Below are positions 1-14,300 of a stretch of DNA of 64,000 bases, piece after piece. The position numbers and the translations under genes are program-made. The DNA comes from Nemertoderma westbladi (Eukaryota; Xenacoelomorpha; Nemertodermatida; Nemertodermatidae): the NCBI GenBank assembly GCA_032718475.1, contig JAUCBJ010006766.1, positions 1-64,000 of the forward strand, in the 5' to 3' direction. The notes below the pieces were generated by a model. The model ran no database searches. It was given only the letters and a program-made list of their open reading frames with translations, and was not told the origin of the DNA. The first letter of the stretch is position 1, and the number at the start of each line of letters is the position of its first letter.

Positions 1-1593
1 GCGGGAAATTTAAACATCAATTTTGAAGATTGGCTGGCTGTAACAGTGTACCGGTAATCAATAAATTAATTTGTAATTCAGCATGTCCTTCTATCAGTAC
101 TGCAGTATACCTGTTGTGTACAGTTCTTTGAGTAATCTGGTATCGGTACAGCAATAGCAACCTGGCAGTACAACAATAAAATTCCATTAACAATTTAAAA
201 AATAAAAACGCATTGCTGCATTGTCAGATTGTCTCCAGTCTCGCTCTCAGTAAAGTTATAGGCCTACATAGTGCAGGTAGGCCTAATTATTACGTTTTAT
301 ATTTGTTTTAGGTTAGCAGTTAGCGTAGTGTAATTGCCGAATGAACCTAAAGGACCCTCTTGGAAATAAGCTGCAAATCTTAAGGGGTAGGCCCTAATCA
401 TGTATGTTAAGGCTGTAAGGCAGTAAGGGCTGAAGGGAAGCAGGAAGGGTACCGCGTACCGGTACTGCCGGTATGTCAGTATGTTGGACAATACCCGGTA
501 CTGCAATACCCTGATACCGCTAGGCCCCTATCAGTTATCAGTACACAGTATATACTGATATAGTACCTGTATAGGCATACATATATCAGTCTGTCAGTAT
601 GTTTGGTGTACGCCTGCCGCCGCTACCGCCTACCGGTATTTATCATTTGTTTTTGCATAATGTATAAAATTAATAAATCTAGATTACTACCGGTACCGGT
701 ACCGGTACAATTCAGCAGTTATTTCAGAATTACTGGTACAAGTCAACTGGTCAACAAGTCTGCAAGTGGCAAGTACCGGTAGGCCTATGAAATGGTGAAG
801 CTGATTTGGCAGTTTGGTCTATCTCTGCAATTACCTACAACTGTACAATCTACATACCAGCATACTGACATACAGGTACAGGTAGTTCTGTGTTAGTTCA
901 GTAGCTAGGCTAGATAGATTTACTTATAGGCTACATTATCCAAAAACAATAACAATAAGCAGATAGGGCCTACACGCGCCTACGCCTACTGCCTGACTGC
1001 CTACTTACGGTTAGGGGTACATTCAGGCAGTTAGTTAGTGGTTACATCTATTTCTGTCTATCAGACAGATCTGTCTATCTGTTATACTGTTATATGGGTC
1101 TATCACTATCACCTGATCACTATGCAGCTATATCAGTACATGTACATGCCAGTTTTAATTATGGATTGGGGGTTGGGGTTGGGTCTGACCAATTAACATA
1201 CTAACCCTCACAGCCTCATCAAAAAACTAAACCTAAAAATCATATTAGCAGATTGAGATTAGCAGTGCTGTAGTGTCAGAGTGTGTCTGTGTATTGTAAA
1301 ACTATACTGCTATAGCTATAGTTAGCATCAAGCTGGTAAAAAAATTAAAACTGGTAGCGTGGTAGGTTTACCTGCTTACGGTTAGTCAGTCAGTGACTAG
1401 TGTTATGTCTAGGTTAAGTTAGTTGTGTGAATGTGTGTGTAGGTGTAGAAGTGTAGGTAGGCCTAGTGATTAACTGCCATGTATCTGATTTTCTCTGCAA
1501 ATTAGATTTCTAAGCATATTGAACCAATATTTAACTATATATTCAACTATATACGAATATTCAACGAATATTCAACTATACCAATACTTTATA
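1..1593. other. Upstream flank of POLR3B, no gene recognised
   Basis: No coding region is supported here. The stretch is AT-rich and dense in the words ACCGGT and TAGGCCTA, including a short run of ACCGGT units near 689-708. Just before the POLR3B start (about 1523-1590) a short ATATTCAAC-like motif recurs several times. The POLR3B promoter and 5' leader must lie here, but no core promoter element can be singled out by eye. The small minus-strand frame at 297-506 has no recognisable content. Confidence 0.6.
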
Positions 1594-4500
1594 ATGGATG
1601 AAGACGATTTACACAAACCCGTGAAGGACTTAACAGATAAATGGAAGCTCGTCCCTTCTTTCCTAAAAGTTCGAGGATTATTCAGACAGCACATCGACTC
1701 GTTCAACTACTTCATAAACACTGGAATCAAGGATATCTTGAAGGCCAATGAACTCATTACAAGCGACGCAGACAAACACTTCTACCTGAAGTATCTCGAT
1801 ATCCATGTGGGAAGTCCTGACATAGAAGAAAGTTTCCATGTCTCCAAATCGATTTCACCACACGAATGTCGTTTGCGAGATATTTCCTACACGGCTCCAA
1901 TAACTGTGGATGTCGAATACACGAGGGACAAACAACGAGTTACCCGCACTGACATACCCATAGGCCGAATGCCAATTATGCTTCGCTCCTCAAAGTGTGT
2001 GTTAACAGGAAAAAATCACGGAGATTTGGCCAAACTCCAAGAATGTCCCCACGATCCAGGCGGTTATTTCATCGTGAAAGGGACTGAAAAGGTGATTCTC
2101 ATACAGGAGCAATTGGCAAAGAATCGAATGTTCGTCGATTTGGATAAAAGAAAGAACATTTGCTGTTCTGTTACGAGTTCTACTCATGAGAGAAAAACAC
2201 GAACAGATGTTATTCAACACCGGGAGAAATTTTATCTCCATCACAACATTTTTACCGAGGATATTCCAATAGTAGCGGTATTTAAGGCTATGGGGGTCTG
2301 GAGCGATCTTGAGTTTGTACAGCTGGTTGGTGTGGAAGAAGATATTGGAGTGGCTTTGGAGCCTTCTTTAGAGGAAGCGCATTGTCTCAAGATATTTACT
2401 GAAGGGCAAGCATTGGCTTACATTGGATCTAAACTGAAAGCTCAGAAATGGGGTCGCAACACTAAGAATAAATCAGAGTTGGCCAGGGAACACCTCCTGG
2501 GCACTGTATTAGCGCACATTCCTGTGGAGAACTTTGACCTGCGATTGAAATACATTTACTTAGCGGAGATGGTTCGTAGAGTAATACTGGCGCAACAGGG
2601 ACGTGGTAAAGTGGATGACAGAGATTACTATGGAAATAAACGCTTGGAACTCGCAGGCCAGATGGTATCGCTTCTCTTTGAAGACCTTTTCAAACGATTC
2701 AACAGCGAGCTCACCAAAATAGCCGATCAAACGATACCTAAACCCAGAGCGGCCCAATTCGATATAGTAAAACATTTCCGCCAGGACCAGATCACACATG
2801 GACTAGAGTTTGCGATATCCACTGGGAATTGGACACTGAAACGCTTCAAAATGGAACGTCTTGGCGTTACTCAGGTCCTCTCTCGTCTCAGCTACATCGC
2901 CTGTCTCGGAATGATGACTCGAATTACAAGTCAGTTTGAAAAAACTAGAAAAGTAAGTGGCCCGCGATCCCTGCAGGCTTCGCAGTGGGGGATGTTGTGT
3001 CCTTCGGATACCCCTGAGGGGGAAGCATGCGGTCTTGTAAAGAACCTCGCTCTTACAAGCCACGTCACTACAGATGTTTCCGAAAGTCCGCTACTTAGGC
3101 TGTTATTCAATCTGGGTATGGAGGATATTAAACTGGCTGGTGGGGAAGAGATTCATCACAAGAGCGTTTACACAGTGGTTCTCAACGGTGTGACACTGGG
3201 GATAACCATGTACTACGGGAAGTTGGTGGCCACATTCCGGTTGTTGAGGAGACGGGGATACATCGATAGATTCGTTTCGATATATCCCAACCACGAGTAC
3301 CGCTGTCTGCACATTGCCTCGGATGGGGGCCGACTATGTCGACCGTATATTATAACACGGGATGGACAACCCTTAGTCAAACAGACTCACATCGACCAAC
3401 TCATAGCCGGACAGCGGAACTTCCAGGACTTTATCCGGGATGGTCTCGTAGAATATCTCGACGTGAATGAAGAGAATGATAGTTACATAGCCATGTACGA
3501 GAAGGACATTGAGTCGACGACGACGCATCTAGAGATCGAACCCTTTACCATCCTTGGCATCTGCGCCGGTTTAATCCCCTACCCGCATCACAACCAATCT
3601 CCCCGGAACACCTACCAATGCGCCATGGGTAAACAGGCGATGGGTACCATCGGTTTCAACCAACGCTGTCGCATTGACACCCTTATGTACCTATACGCTT
3701 ACCCTCAAGCGCCGCTCGTTAAAACTAGAACGATAGAAATGATCCACTTCGATGAGATACCCGCGGGTTTCAACGCGATGGTCGCCGTTATGAGCTTCTC
3801 CGGGTACGATATCGAGGACGCCACGGTGCTGAACAAAGCCTCGGTTGACAGGGGCTACGGACGGTGTCTTGTGTATCGGAGTGAGAAGTCGCATCTACGG
3901 AACTACACAAATCAAACGTTCGATAGAGTCCTGGGACCAATGCTGGACGCGCAAACGCTAGAGCCGATATGGCGACACGAGATTCTCGGGAAGGATGGTC
4001 TTTGCGAACCCGGGGAGATGGTTAAAGCCAAACAGGTTTTAGTGAATAAATCAGTGCCAACAGTGACCAATCTACTCACACCAGACACTACCACGGTGGC
4101 GGATGATACTCAAGGTAAACCCTGCGAGTACAAAGACACCCCGGTGAGTTACAAGGGGCCGGGAGAGTCCTACGTTGAGAAAGTTATGTTGACTAGTAAC
4201 AACGATGTTAATTATCTTATAAAGATTCTATTGAGGCAGACACGGCGGCCGGAACTCGGGGACAAATTCAGTTCGCGGCACGGCCAGAAGGGGGTGGTCG
4301 GACTGATTGTGGATCAGGTGGACTTGCCGTTTGACGAGCGGGGTATGTGCCCCGACATGGTGATGAACCCGCATGGTTTCCCGAGTAGGATGACGGTGGG
4401 CAAATTGATGGAGTTACTGGGGAGCAAAGCGGGCGCGTGCGAAGGGGAGTTCCACTACGGGACTGCGTTCGGCGGGGACCGAGTTGGCGACCTGAGTCGA

Positions 4501-4983
4501 GTGCTCATCGACGCGGGGTTTAATTACGAGGGTAAGGATTTACTGACGTCGGGAATCACGGGGGAGCATCTCGAGGCTTACATATATTTCGGACCAGTTT
4601 ATTACCAGAAACTAAAACATATGGTGGAAGATAAAATGCACGCGAGGGCTCGCGGTCCTAGACAACTGCTGACCAGACAGCCCACCGAGGGGCGGTCCCG
4701 GGAGGGGGGTCTCCGATTGGGCGAGATGGAACGCGACTGCTTGGCTGGTTACGGCGCCAGTATGCTGATGTTGGAGCGATTGATGATCTCGAGCGACCAG
4801 TTCGGAGTGGATGTTTGTAGCGAGTGCGGCTTAATCGGTTACTCGGGTTGGTGCCAATACTGTCGGAGTTCAGGTAATCTGTGTTCCTTGAATATCCCGT
4901 ACGCGTGTAAGTTACTCTTTCAGGAACTAATGGCTATGAACATTATACCTCGTCTTGGACTGCAGAAATATACTGAGGTATGA
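1594..4983 (+). CDS. POLR3B: DNA-directed RNA polymerase III subunit RPC2 (second-largest, beta-like subunit)
   Basis: This subunit forms half of the catalytic cleft of nuclear RNA polymerase III, which makes tRNAs, 5S rRNA and other small RNAs. The 1,129-residue product matches the family's usual length and is collinear with animal RPC2 throughout. Visible landmarks are the conserved [11 protein letters not shown] segment near residues 470-480, the nucleic-acid/active-centre motif [12 protein letters not shown] near 889-900, the late motif RQPTEGRSR, and a C-terminal zinc site with cysteines near 1075, 1078, 1087 and 1090. I start at the ATG at 1594 (MDEDD): the frame stays open upstream to about 1519, but with no earlier ATG. 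The gene is a single exon, unlike its intron-rich neighbour. There is no poly(A) tract behind it, and no stop or frameshift inside, so it looks functional rather than a dead retrocopy. GC content clearly rises from the 5' to the 3' part. Confidence 0.97.
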   Translation: MDEDDLHKPVKDLTDKWKLVPSFLKVRGLFRQHIDSFNYFINTGIKDILKANELITSDADKHFYLKYLDIHVGSPDIEESFHVSKSISPHECRLRDISYTAPITVDVEYTRDKQRVTRTDIPIGRMPIMLRSSKCVLTGKNHGDLAKLQECPHDPGGYFIVKGTEKVILIQEQLAKNRMFVDLDKRKNICCSVTSSTHERKTRTDVIQHREKFYLHHNIFTEDIPIVAVFKAMGVWSDLEFVQLVGVEEDIGVALEPSLEEAHCLKIFTEGQALAYIGSKLKAQKWGRNTKNKSELAREHLLGTVLAHIPVENFDLRLKYIYLAEMVRRVILAQQGRGKVDDRDYYGNKRLELAGQMVSLLFEDLFKRFNSELTKIADQTIPKPRAAQFDIVKHFRQDQITHGLEFAISTGNWTLKRFKMERLGVTQVLSRLSYIACLGMMTRITSQFEKTRKVSGPRSLQASQWGMLCPSDTPEGEACGLVKNLALTSHVTTDVSESPLLRLLFNLGMEDIKLAGGEEIHHKSVYTVVLNGVTLGITMYYGKLVATFRLLRRRGYIDRFVSIYPNHEYRCLHIASDGGRLCRPYIITRDGQPLVKQTHIDQLIAGQRNFQDFIRDGLVEYLDVNEENDSYIAMYEKDIESTTTHLEIEPFTILGICAGLIPYPHHNQSPRNTYQCAMGKQAMGTIGFNQRCRIDTLMYLYAYPQAPLVKTRTIEMIHFDEIPAGFNAMVAVMSFSGYDIEDATVLNKASVDRGYGRCLVYRSEKSHLRNYTNQTFDRVLGPMLDAQTLEPIWRHEILGKDGLCEPGEMVKAKQVLVNKSVPTVTNLLTPDTTTVADDTQGKPCEYKDTPVSYKGPGESYVEKVMLTSNNDVNYLIKILLRQTRRPELGDKFSSRHGQKGVVGLIVDQVDLPFDERGMCPDMVMNPHGFPSRMTVGKLMELLGSKAGACEGEFHYGTAFGGDRVGDLSRVLIDAGFNYEGKDLLTSGITGEHLEAYIYFGPVYYQKLKHMVEDKMHARARGPRQLLTRQPTEGRSREGGLRLGEMERDCLAGYGASMLMLERLMISSDQFGVDVCSECGLIGYSGWCQYCRSSGNLCSLNIPYACKLLFQELMAMNIIPRLGLQKYTEV

Positions 4984-5037
4984 CGAATTATACCAATGTT
5001 CCTTTTAATTACTCATTGGTATCTTAATGGCAGTATT

Positions 5038-5043
5038 AATAAA
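5038..5043 (+). promoter_or_regulatory. Polyadenylation signal AATAAA for POLR3B
   Basis: AATAAA lies 55 nt after the POLR3B stop codon, on the same strand, in AT-rich sequence. The position suits a short 3' UTR. Confidence 0.7.
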
Positions 5044-5249
5044 GAAAGTAGAATAATGTTCACCTATATATAACAATATTGTTATTTTTTTATGTGACAA
5101 ACGCCGATAATATATCAACTAATAAGCGATTACTATATTTTTATTATACGTACTAACAATTTCTTAACATTCCCTTCTAGTATAAACATAATATCAACTT
5201 ATGGATCAATTATCTTTCACAGCTATATATGATTGGGTTGCGATGAGGT

Positions 5250-5255
5250 TTTATT
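5250..5255 (-). promoter_or_regulatory. Candidate polyadenylation signal for the giant minus-strand gene
   Basis: On the minus strand an AATAAA lies about 135 nt beyond the in-frame TAA (5390-5388) that follows the last recognisable exon. If the final intron is retained, this would end the transcript tail-to-tail with POLR3B. The hexamer is expected fairly often by chance in AT-rich DNA. Confidence 0.35.
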
Positions 5256-5387
5256 GTAAAACTTCCATTGTTAAATTGCTTGGACGGGACGTGGATGCTG
5301 CTGGTTGCTATGGTAGCCCAATAGTAACTAAATTTAGGGAATTAATTACATTAATAATTGCATTGCACCATTTATGCTGCGTAATAA

Positions 5388-8300
5388 TTAACTTACCGAA
5401 TAGATTCCGCCCAAATCCAGTCCTGCTAGAATATGTCCAACTCTCTTGTTTGTTCTTGTGAGTGATCTATCGTCCGGGGACCATCCAAGTGAATTATCCA
5501 TATCTATCTTCGGATCTGTGTAATCCTGAGCGTTTAGTAAACATCCTGATAGACAAATTACAGAATACTATAGTAGTAATAACATAACAATAGTAACAGA
5601 TATTAAATATATACATATAAAGCAATTTATAGGAAAATTGTATTCCGTTAAATTATTCTAGAACATCACTACTTCTATCCTTTTTCTCCCCTATACTCTA
5701 CTTTTTGTTTGGCTTTGATTATATCAATTTCTTCAGAATTTTCAGCAATAAATATATGTTCCATATTACACATTTTTTGTCATCTATATGGAGACACACA
5801 GTTACTCACAAAAAAACCTTTTTTGGTACTTTTGTCACAAATATTTTACTAAGCCACTCCACTGGATTTGAAGAGACGCTGTATCGAAACTTTAAAAAAT
5901 ATCCTTTTTGGGGTGTGTTTCTTTTGTGGCATCATCGTCATCGAGTTAGACCGTAATTAATATCTATGTATTTATTACGCGGAAATAAAATATCGCTTTT
6001 TTCCCCGCTGACCCAGATATGTATCATTTGCCGAGTGAGTGTCAGCGAGCGTTGTTCATGTAATACCAGTAAGTAATTTTATTCTTAAAAATGCCTCTCC
6101 ACCTCCCAATGTCACTGAACATCGGTGCAATACTATATCATAGTCTAGCGGCTTTACAAATTGACTTAGCCGCCGTTGTTTGGGTTTCGGGCTGTATCTA
6201 GGGTGTTCCGAGTCCCATAGTGCGGCTCCCCCACTATATTCTCACATCACCTACAAAATTCAGACTAACCTGCTTTGCAACCGATGAACTTAATGTGAAG
6301 TCTTTGACCAGCAACGGGATTAAGAATCTTGACTTTAATCCATTGGACTGAGACCCAGACAGGTAAAGGTTGTTGAACTCTGACTGAACCTTCATCATTG
6401 CGACCGCCATTAAATAGCTATAAATTAATTGTTAAAATATAGAAAACAGCTTTATATCTATTATTTTGGGATGGACATTTATTGAAAGAACAATAAATTA
6501 ATAGATCAACCTGTCCCCAGGAGCCGTTACATTGATATTATTTTATTTATAGAATTATCCACTTAAGGTGGTGGGGTGGTTAACCCCCCCCCCCCCCCCC
6601 CCCACGGTTTTTTCTTAATTTGTATATAATAACTCCAATGTGGTTGAAAGGTGCATAGAAAAAGATATACCATCGACAAATATCATCATCAAAGGTAAAT
6701 AATAATTTGAAATTGCTTATGAAATTACCTTTCATAATGCAAAACTTGCATAAAATTGTTAAGAAATGGCGGAGGAGTAGTATTTTCTCGTGTGAAAATG
6801 TCATTCAGAGATAATTGCCTTCAAAGTTCAAACCTTCCTGCGCAAAATTACCTGTTTGGTTAATTGTGTCTGACAGAAAAGAAGCACACAACCGAGCTAA
6901 AATCATATTTATGGAGGTTTTTTGGTTGTCTGTCTATCTGTGTTACATTTTAACATACAGATTGGCAGACAGATATTCAACGATAACTAAAAGATATCGC
7001 TCTCAGCGGTTTTCGGATTTTAAACCCCATTAAATTCTGCTCTAGGTGCAAGAAAAAAACAAATTTATGAAATTTTTCAGTTGCCCCACCCTTATGACGA
7101 TTTCATTGTAGCATCCCAAATTATGTTGTTGTGTAGTAAAATAAACAAACTCACATGAGACTCTCCCACCAGATCTTCATATGGCGTCGAAATAACTGGA
7201 GCGAAATCAACTTCGTTATTTTGCCCGATTTCCAGATACGCATCCATTTGTCGTAAAGCGAACATGACTCTGAATTCAACTTGATCTGATGTCTCATCTG
7301 GGTTCAAGATTTCTGTTTCAACTCCAATAACTGTGTAGACCTGTAAGGATAACCGTGTATAACTGTGTACACCGTAAGGTATAACCGAACCGTGTACTGT
7401 GCGATAAGTCTAATGAAACATTTTCATATCTCCATAATAAAATAAAAATGAACTATGCTATAAATAAAGGAACACCTCATTGTATATCATATGATTCATT
7501 GCGGACGCTACATACACAAAATAGAACACATTTAGACACATTTGATGATATTGTATCATCATCCCCAAACGTAAATGTACCTAAACGTAACAAGAAACTT
7601 ACCTCTTCATCGTCTCCATTAGTACCCAACTCGAAAGTAATATGACTTTGTCCAACGGTGTCTCCTATTACCCAGCCTCCTGAATCGAAGTCAGCCCCGT
7701 CTGTGTCTCCAGGACCGAGATACCTAAGATAATAATTAAATTTATTGATATTACCGGTATCACTTTATAGAGACGTCTACACGAATGTAATCGCCAATAA
7801 CGGTCTATCATTGTTCCAGGTCGAGCCACGTTTATTATGACTCACTGCTGTTAGGCAATCAATCAATTCATTCAATGATTGACTACAGTCAATCCTATAC
7901 TAGAATAATAATTAGTTGATACTTGATAGCCAGCAGCACCATAAGTTAACATATCGGAACTACTCACCTAACAACTGGAATATCAACAGGATCCCCCGAT
8001 GGACAACCGGTTAACATATCGCGCTACTCACCTAACAACTGGAATATCAACAGGATCCCCTGATGGACAACAGGTTAACATATCACGCTACTCACCTAAC
8101 AACTGGAATATCAACAGGATCCCCTGATGGACAACAGGTTAACATATCGCGCTACTCACCTAACAACTGGAATATCAACAGGATCCCCCGATGGACAACC
8201 GGTTAACATATCGCGCTACTCACCTAACAACTGGAATATCAACAGGATCCCCTGATGGACAACATGTTAACATATCGGAACTACTCACCTAACAACTGGA

Positions 8301-11300
8301 ATATCAACAGGATCCCCTGCTGGACAACAGGTTAACATATCACGCTACTCACCTAACAACTGGAATATCAACAGGATCCCCTGATGGACAACATGTTAAC
8401 ATATCGCGCTACTCACCTAACAACTGGAATATCAACAGGATCCCCTGCTGGACAACATGTTAACATATCGCGCTACTCACCTAACAACTGGAATATCAAC
8501 AGGATCCCCTGATGGACAACAGGTTAACATATCGCGCTACTCACCGAACAACTGGAATATCAACAGGATCCCCTGCTGGACAACAGGTTAACATATCGGA
8601 ACTACTCCCCTAACAACTGGAATATCAACAGGATCCCCTGATGGACAACATGTTAACATATCGGAACTACTCCCATAACAACTGGAATATCAACAGGATC
8701 CCCTGATGGACAACATGTTAACATATCGCGCTACTCACCGAACAACTGGAATATCAACAGGATCCCCTGATGGACAACCGGTTAACATATCGGAACTACT
8801 CACCTAACAACTGGAATATCAACAGGATCCCCTGCTGGACAACAGGTTAACATATCGGAACTACTCCCCTAACAACTGGAATATCAACAGGATCCCCTGA
8901 TGGACAACCGGTTAACATATCGGAACTACTCACCTAACAACTGGAATATCAACAGGATCCCCTGATGGACAACATGTTAACATATCGGAACTACTCACCT
9001 AACAACTGGAATATCAACAGGATCCCCTGGTGGACAACAGGTTAACATATCGCGCTACTCACCGAACAACTGGAATATCAACAGGATCCCCTGCTGGACA
9101 ACAGGTTAACATATCGGAACTACTCCCCTAACAACTGGAATATCAACAGGATCCCCTGATGGACAACATGTTAACATATCGGAACTACTCACCTAACAAC
9201 TGGAATATCAACAGGATCCCCTGATCGACAACAGGTTAACATATCGGAACTACTCCCCTAACAACTGGAATATCAACAGGATCCCCTGATGGACAACATG
9301 TTAACATATCGGAACTACTCACCTAACAACTGGAATATCAACAGGATCCCCTGGTGGACAACAGGTTAACATATCGCGCTACTCACCTAACAACTGGAAT
9401 ATCAACAGGATCCCCTGATGGACAACAGGTTAACATATCGCGCTACTCACCTAACAACTGGAATATCAACAGGATCCCCTGGTGGACAACAGGTTAACAT
9501 ATCGCGCTACTCACCGAACAACTGGAATATCAACAGGATCCCCTGATGGACAACCGGTTAACATATCGGAACTACTCACCTAACAACTGGAATATCAACA
9601 GGATCCCCTGCTGGACAACAGGTTAACATATCGGAACTACTCCCCTAACAACTGGAATATCAACAGGATCCCCCGATGGACAACCGGTTAACATATCGGA
9701 ACTACTCACCTAACAACTGGAATATCAACAGGATCCCCTGATGGACAACATGTTAACATATCGGAACTACTCACCTAACAACTGGAATATCAACAGGATC
9801 CCCTGGTGGACAACAGGTTAACATATCGCGCTACTCACCGAACAACTGGAATATCAACAGGATCCCCTGCTGGACAACAGGTTAACATATCGGAACTACT
9901 CCCCTAACAACTGGAATATCAACAGGATCCCCTGATGGACAACATGTTAACATATCGGAACTACTCACCTAACAACTGGAATATCAACAGGATCCCCTGA
10001 TCGACAACAGATTAACATATCGGAACTACTCCCCTTAACAACTGGAATATTAACAGGATCCCCAGATGGACAACAGGTTAACATATCGCGCTACTCACCG
10101 AACAACTGGAATATCAACAGGATCCCCAGATGGACAACATGTGAACATATCGCGCTACTCACCGAACAACTGGAATATCAACAGGATCCCCAGATGGACA
10201 ACATGTTAACATATCGCGCTACTCACCGAACAACTGGAATATCAACAGGATCCCCAGATGGACAACATGTTAACATATCGCGCTACTCAACGAACAACTG
10301 GAATATCAACAGGATCCCCAGATGGACAACAGGTTAACATATCGCGCTACTCACCTAACACCTGGAAGAATATCAACAGGACCCCGTGATGGACAACAGG
10401 TTAACATATCGCGCTACTCACCGAACAACTGGAATATCAACAGGATCCCCAGATGGACCCTGGTGGACAACAGGTTAACATATCGCGCTACTCACCGAAC
10501 AACTGGAATATCAACAGGATCCCCTGCTGGACAACAGTTTAACATATCGGAACTACTCCCCTAACAACTGGAATATCAACAGGATCCCCTGATGGACAAC
10601 CGGTTAACATATCGGAACTACTCACCTAACAACTGGAATATCAACAGGATCCCCTGGTGGACAACAGGTTGACATATCGCGCTACTCACCGAACAACTGG
10701 AATATCAACAGGATCCCCTGCTGGACAACAGGTTAACATATCGGAACTACTCCCCTAACAACTGGAATATCAACAGGATCCCCTGATGGACAACATGTTA
10801 ACATATCGGAACTACTCACCTAACAACTGGAATATCAACAGGATCCCCTGGTGGACAACAGGTTAACATATCGCGCTACTCACCTAACAACTGGAATATC
10901 AACAGGATCCCCTGATGGACAACAGGTTAACATATCGCGCTACTCACCGAACAACTGGAATATCAACAGGATCCCCAGATGGACAACATGTTAACATATC
11001 GCGCTACTCACCGAACAACTGGAATATCAACAGGATCCCCAGATGGACAACATGTTAACATATCGCGCTACTCACCGAACAACTGGAATATCAACAGGAT
11101 CCCCTGCTGGACAACAGGTTAACATATCGGAACTACTCCCCTAACAACTGGAATATCAACAGGATCCCCTGATGGACAACATGTTAACATATCGCGCTAC
11201 TCACCTAACAACTGGAATATCAACAGGATCCCCTGATGGACAACAGGTTACCATATCACGATACTCACCTAACAACTGGAATATCAACATGATCCCCTGA

Positions 11301-14300
11301 TGGACAACAGGTTAACATATCGCGCTACTCACCTAACAACTGGAATATCAACAGGATCCCCTGATGGACAACAGGTTAACATATCTCGACACGGTGGTTC
11401 AGGTGTGGTTACACGAGAGGTGGTTACAACAGTGGGAGCAGGAGTTGTTGGTGGAATTGTTACATCTAAATAATAATCACCGATATTATAGTTATTCAAT
11501 ACCTTTCTTCATTTTTTGGTTTATTACAGCCTCTAGCTCAGATCAAAACAAATAATTTATATTCCTTATAACTTAGCGTTATAATATAAATATAAATTGC
11601 ATTGATTACAATTTTTTTATCCACAAAATAGAAGGTTGGTAAATAGTATGTTGTGTAAGTAACTTCACCGAAACTAATATCAAAATCTAGGTTTTGATTT
11701 TTTTTGTCCTAATGTCGCCGCCTGGCACCGAGTTGCAGACGACAGGGCCTCTAAAAGTGGTGGGAGGTTGGGAAGAGGTAAGTCTGAAATAAAGAGGGGT
11801 TGTAAAGTCACAACGGAAAGAACAACGAGTATTATGAGATTGTGTGAGAATGCGGATATTCTACATCAAATTGGAGATGGTAAGATCGTATAGTTTGTTA
11901 AGAAGTGAAATTTTGAATTCTTTGTAGAGTTGTAATCAGTTCGATTGATGGGAGAATGTAATGCAACGTATCAGTTTATTAATTTTAATGCGTACAGGTT
12001 TGAGTATAGATTTATCGAACTGTGTTGACTGTTATTTGTATAGAGGAGTTATTAATTGTTATGATTGTGGGTAAACTGTTGTCGTTACTTATGATAAGCT
12101 TAGTAATTTTGTAGTTTATTTTTCAATTAGCCAGCTGTTTAGTTTGGTAAGTTCATTGAGAAGATTTGGAAGTTCATTGAGTGGCATTGAGAAGGTCTGA
12201 ATAAAATGACGTGCGAATTGATTGTGTCATCGACAAATAGTTTGGTCAATTAAGTAAGTTAGTCTAGTCACGTTTGTGGGTCATTTATAAAAATGATAAA
12301 AAACGTAGGTGATTGGCAGAGCCTTTTTGGACCCCGCAGTATGGAAGTTGAAGTAGAGTCGAGAGAATGCTGTCGATCAAAACAGACTGGTTACGATTAT
12401 CTGATTAGCAAGAAAGTCAGAGAAGATATGTAATCGGGGCCTCTGACATACCCTAGGCTTCCTTAAAAGTAAACACAAGAGTCTTACACCCCTTAAACTA
12501 CAAAAAAATATAGAATCAGGACATTAAGCCCAAAATACTTTCCAGACCCTAAGGCCATCCGAGGACACCTGTTAGTCAGTATGTCGGTACATTCAATTAT
12601 CACCCTAGGCTTCCAGCTTCTGTGTGAGTATCTAGTGGTCCATTGTGCCCAAGGCTTTTTGAGATCAATATTATATACGGCACAAATTGGTGAGAGTCAA
12701 CCATGGTACATATTTTTTCTGTGATTGATTGACTGATTGATGCGCTTGTTGGCGCCATCATCCGGACCAGCCGGCATTTAATTAGACTTCACTTCAGTAA
12801 AAACCAAAAATTGCAGTCACACATCAACACATCAAAATTGCACTAATAGCACATCATACACGATATTAATAATGCATATCAAAACAGATGGGCAGTAATT
12901 GATTGTGATGGACAGTATTTGGAATTTAAGAATTTGATGTAGAGTTTTACTGAGAATAGGCAAGAAAGATGGGGCGGTAATTGTTGGGATCAGTTATTGT
13001 GACATCGGATTTGTAAATTGTAATAACTTTGGCTGTACATAATACATCAAACACTAATCCTATTAATTACTCAACAACATGATAAAATTGTTTATCATGC
13101 ATTGTCGCTTATTGTCGAATCTAAGGATTCGACAATCGTCGAATTAATATTATAAGATAATAATAAGTTAAATATTGTGGGGTGAGTGATGGTGAATTAA
13201 ATATAATGTAATAGGACTAAGACGATAATCATTTTATCTCTGTATATCATAAGTTTACCTGTATCGCATCCGAGCACATCAATATGGATTCTCGCTCCGT
13301 TCTTAACATCTGCGATATAAATAATAACTCCAGTGGCTAGAACTTCAACGTCACTGAAATCCTTGATGTCTTGTAACTGTTGGTTGAGTCCATCCCCGGT
13401 GTAATACTGAAATAAAGCATTTAATAATGTTTGGAGTTCGGATGGGCCAATCTTGTATAATAGCTATGTAATCTACTACTATAAATCGTCCCTTTCCATT
13501 TTCCATTACAAAAGCTACACGTGATGTAACTGAACTGAACTAACTTTTCGTCGAAGAAAAATTCCAGGGCAGTTTCATTGCACATTTTGAGACACAAAAA
13601 GTGGTGATTGTACAATTATGTTATTCCAATTACGCTGGACTTAGTAGACTCATTCGAACCGGTAGATTTAGTGTGTCGTGTGTTTACTGCATCAAAACAA
13701 CAGTAGTGATGGATTCTCGTGATATTCCACGGAATTGACGGGGTTGACTCAACTCAACAATATGACAATGTGAAATAAACACATCACAAATATAATAATT
13801 GAATTTTCTCACAGATTAACCATTCGGCGGCGCTTTATTCTAACAATAATAATAATTGATGTGTAGTTTGTGTAGACACCATATGGAAGCAAAAGTATGA
13901 TGATATTTTATTGAGATTTTGCATAAAAAAGTTAGGCCAGGCCAATATAATATGCTACCCAAAGAAACTTTAGTCGGGGAGACCAACACAAACTCTAGAA
14001 TCAATCACTCGACTATTGCTTTGATGGTGTGCGACACCCACTAAATCGATCATAGCGGTTCGAATGAGTCGACATTTTAGTTCATACGTAAAATCAGTTT
14101 CCATGGGAATTTATAGTTTACAAAAATTCCATTAATGATGTTGTGGCATAAAAAATTGATTTATATTAACTAATTATATTCTAATAAATTAATATTAATG
14201 TTTCTAAGAGAACCTACCATGGGTGTTTTGGCGCCGTCTAATAAAATATCCCATGTATCTAATAGTTGGCCGTCGGTGTCGAATTGTTTAGTCTCTCCAT

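Noticed and set aside
1519-1593. 25-codon upstream extension of POLR3B
   Set aside because: Opens at a TTG in AT-rich, locally repeated sequence; the first in-frame ATG is at 1594 and gives the length expected for the family.
5705-5956. 83-codon plus-strand frame
   Set aside because: AT-rich intronic sequence, no recognisable family, no conservation in the paralogous introns.
13421-13615. Minus-strand 64-codon frame beside the YYTGDG exon
   Set aside because: Lies in the intron upstream of the acceptor at 13407 and has no counterpart in block B.
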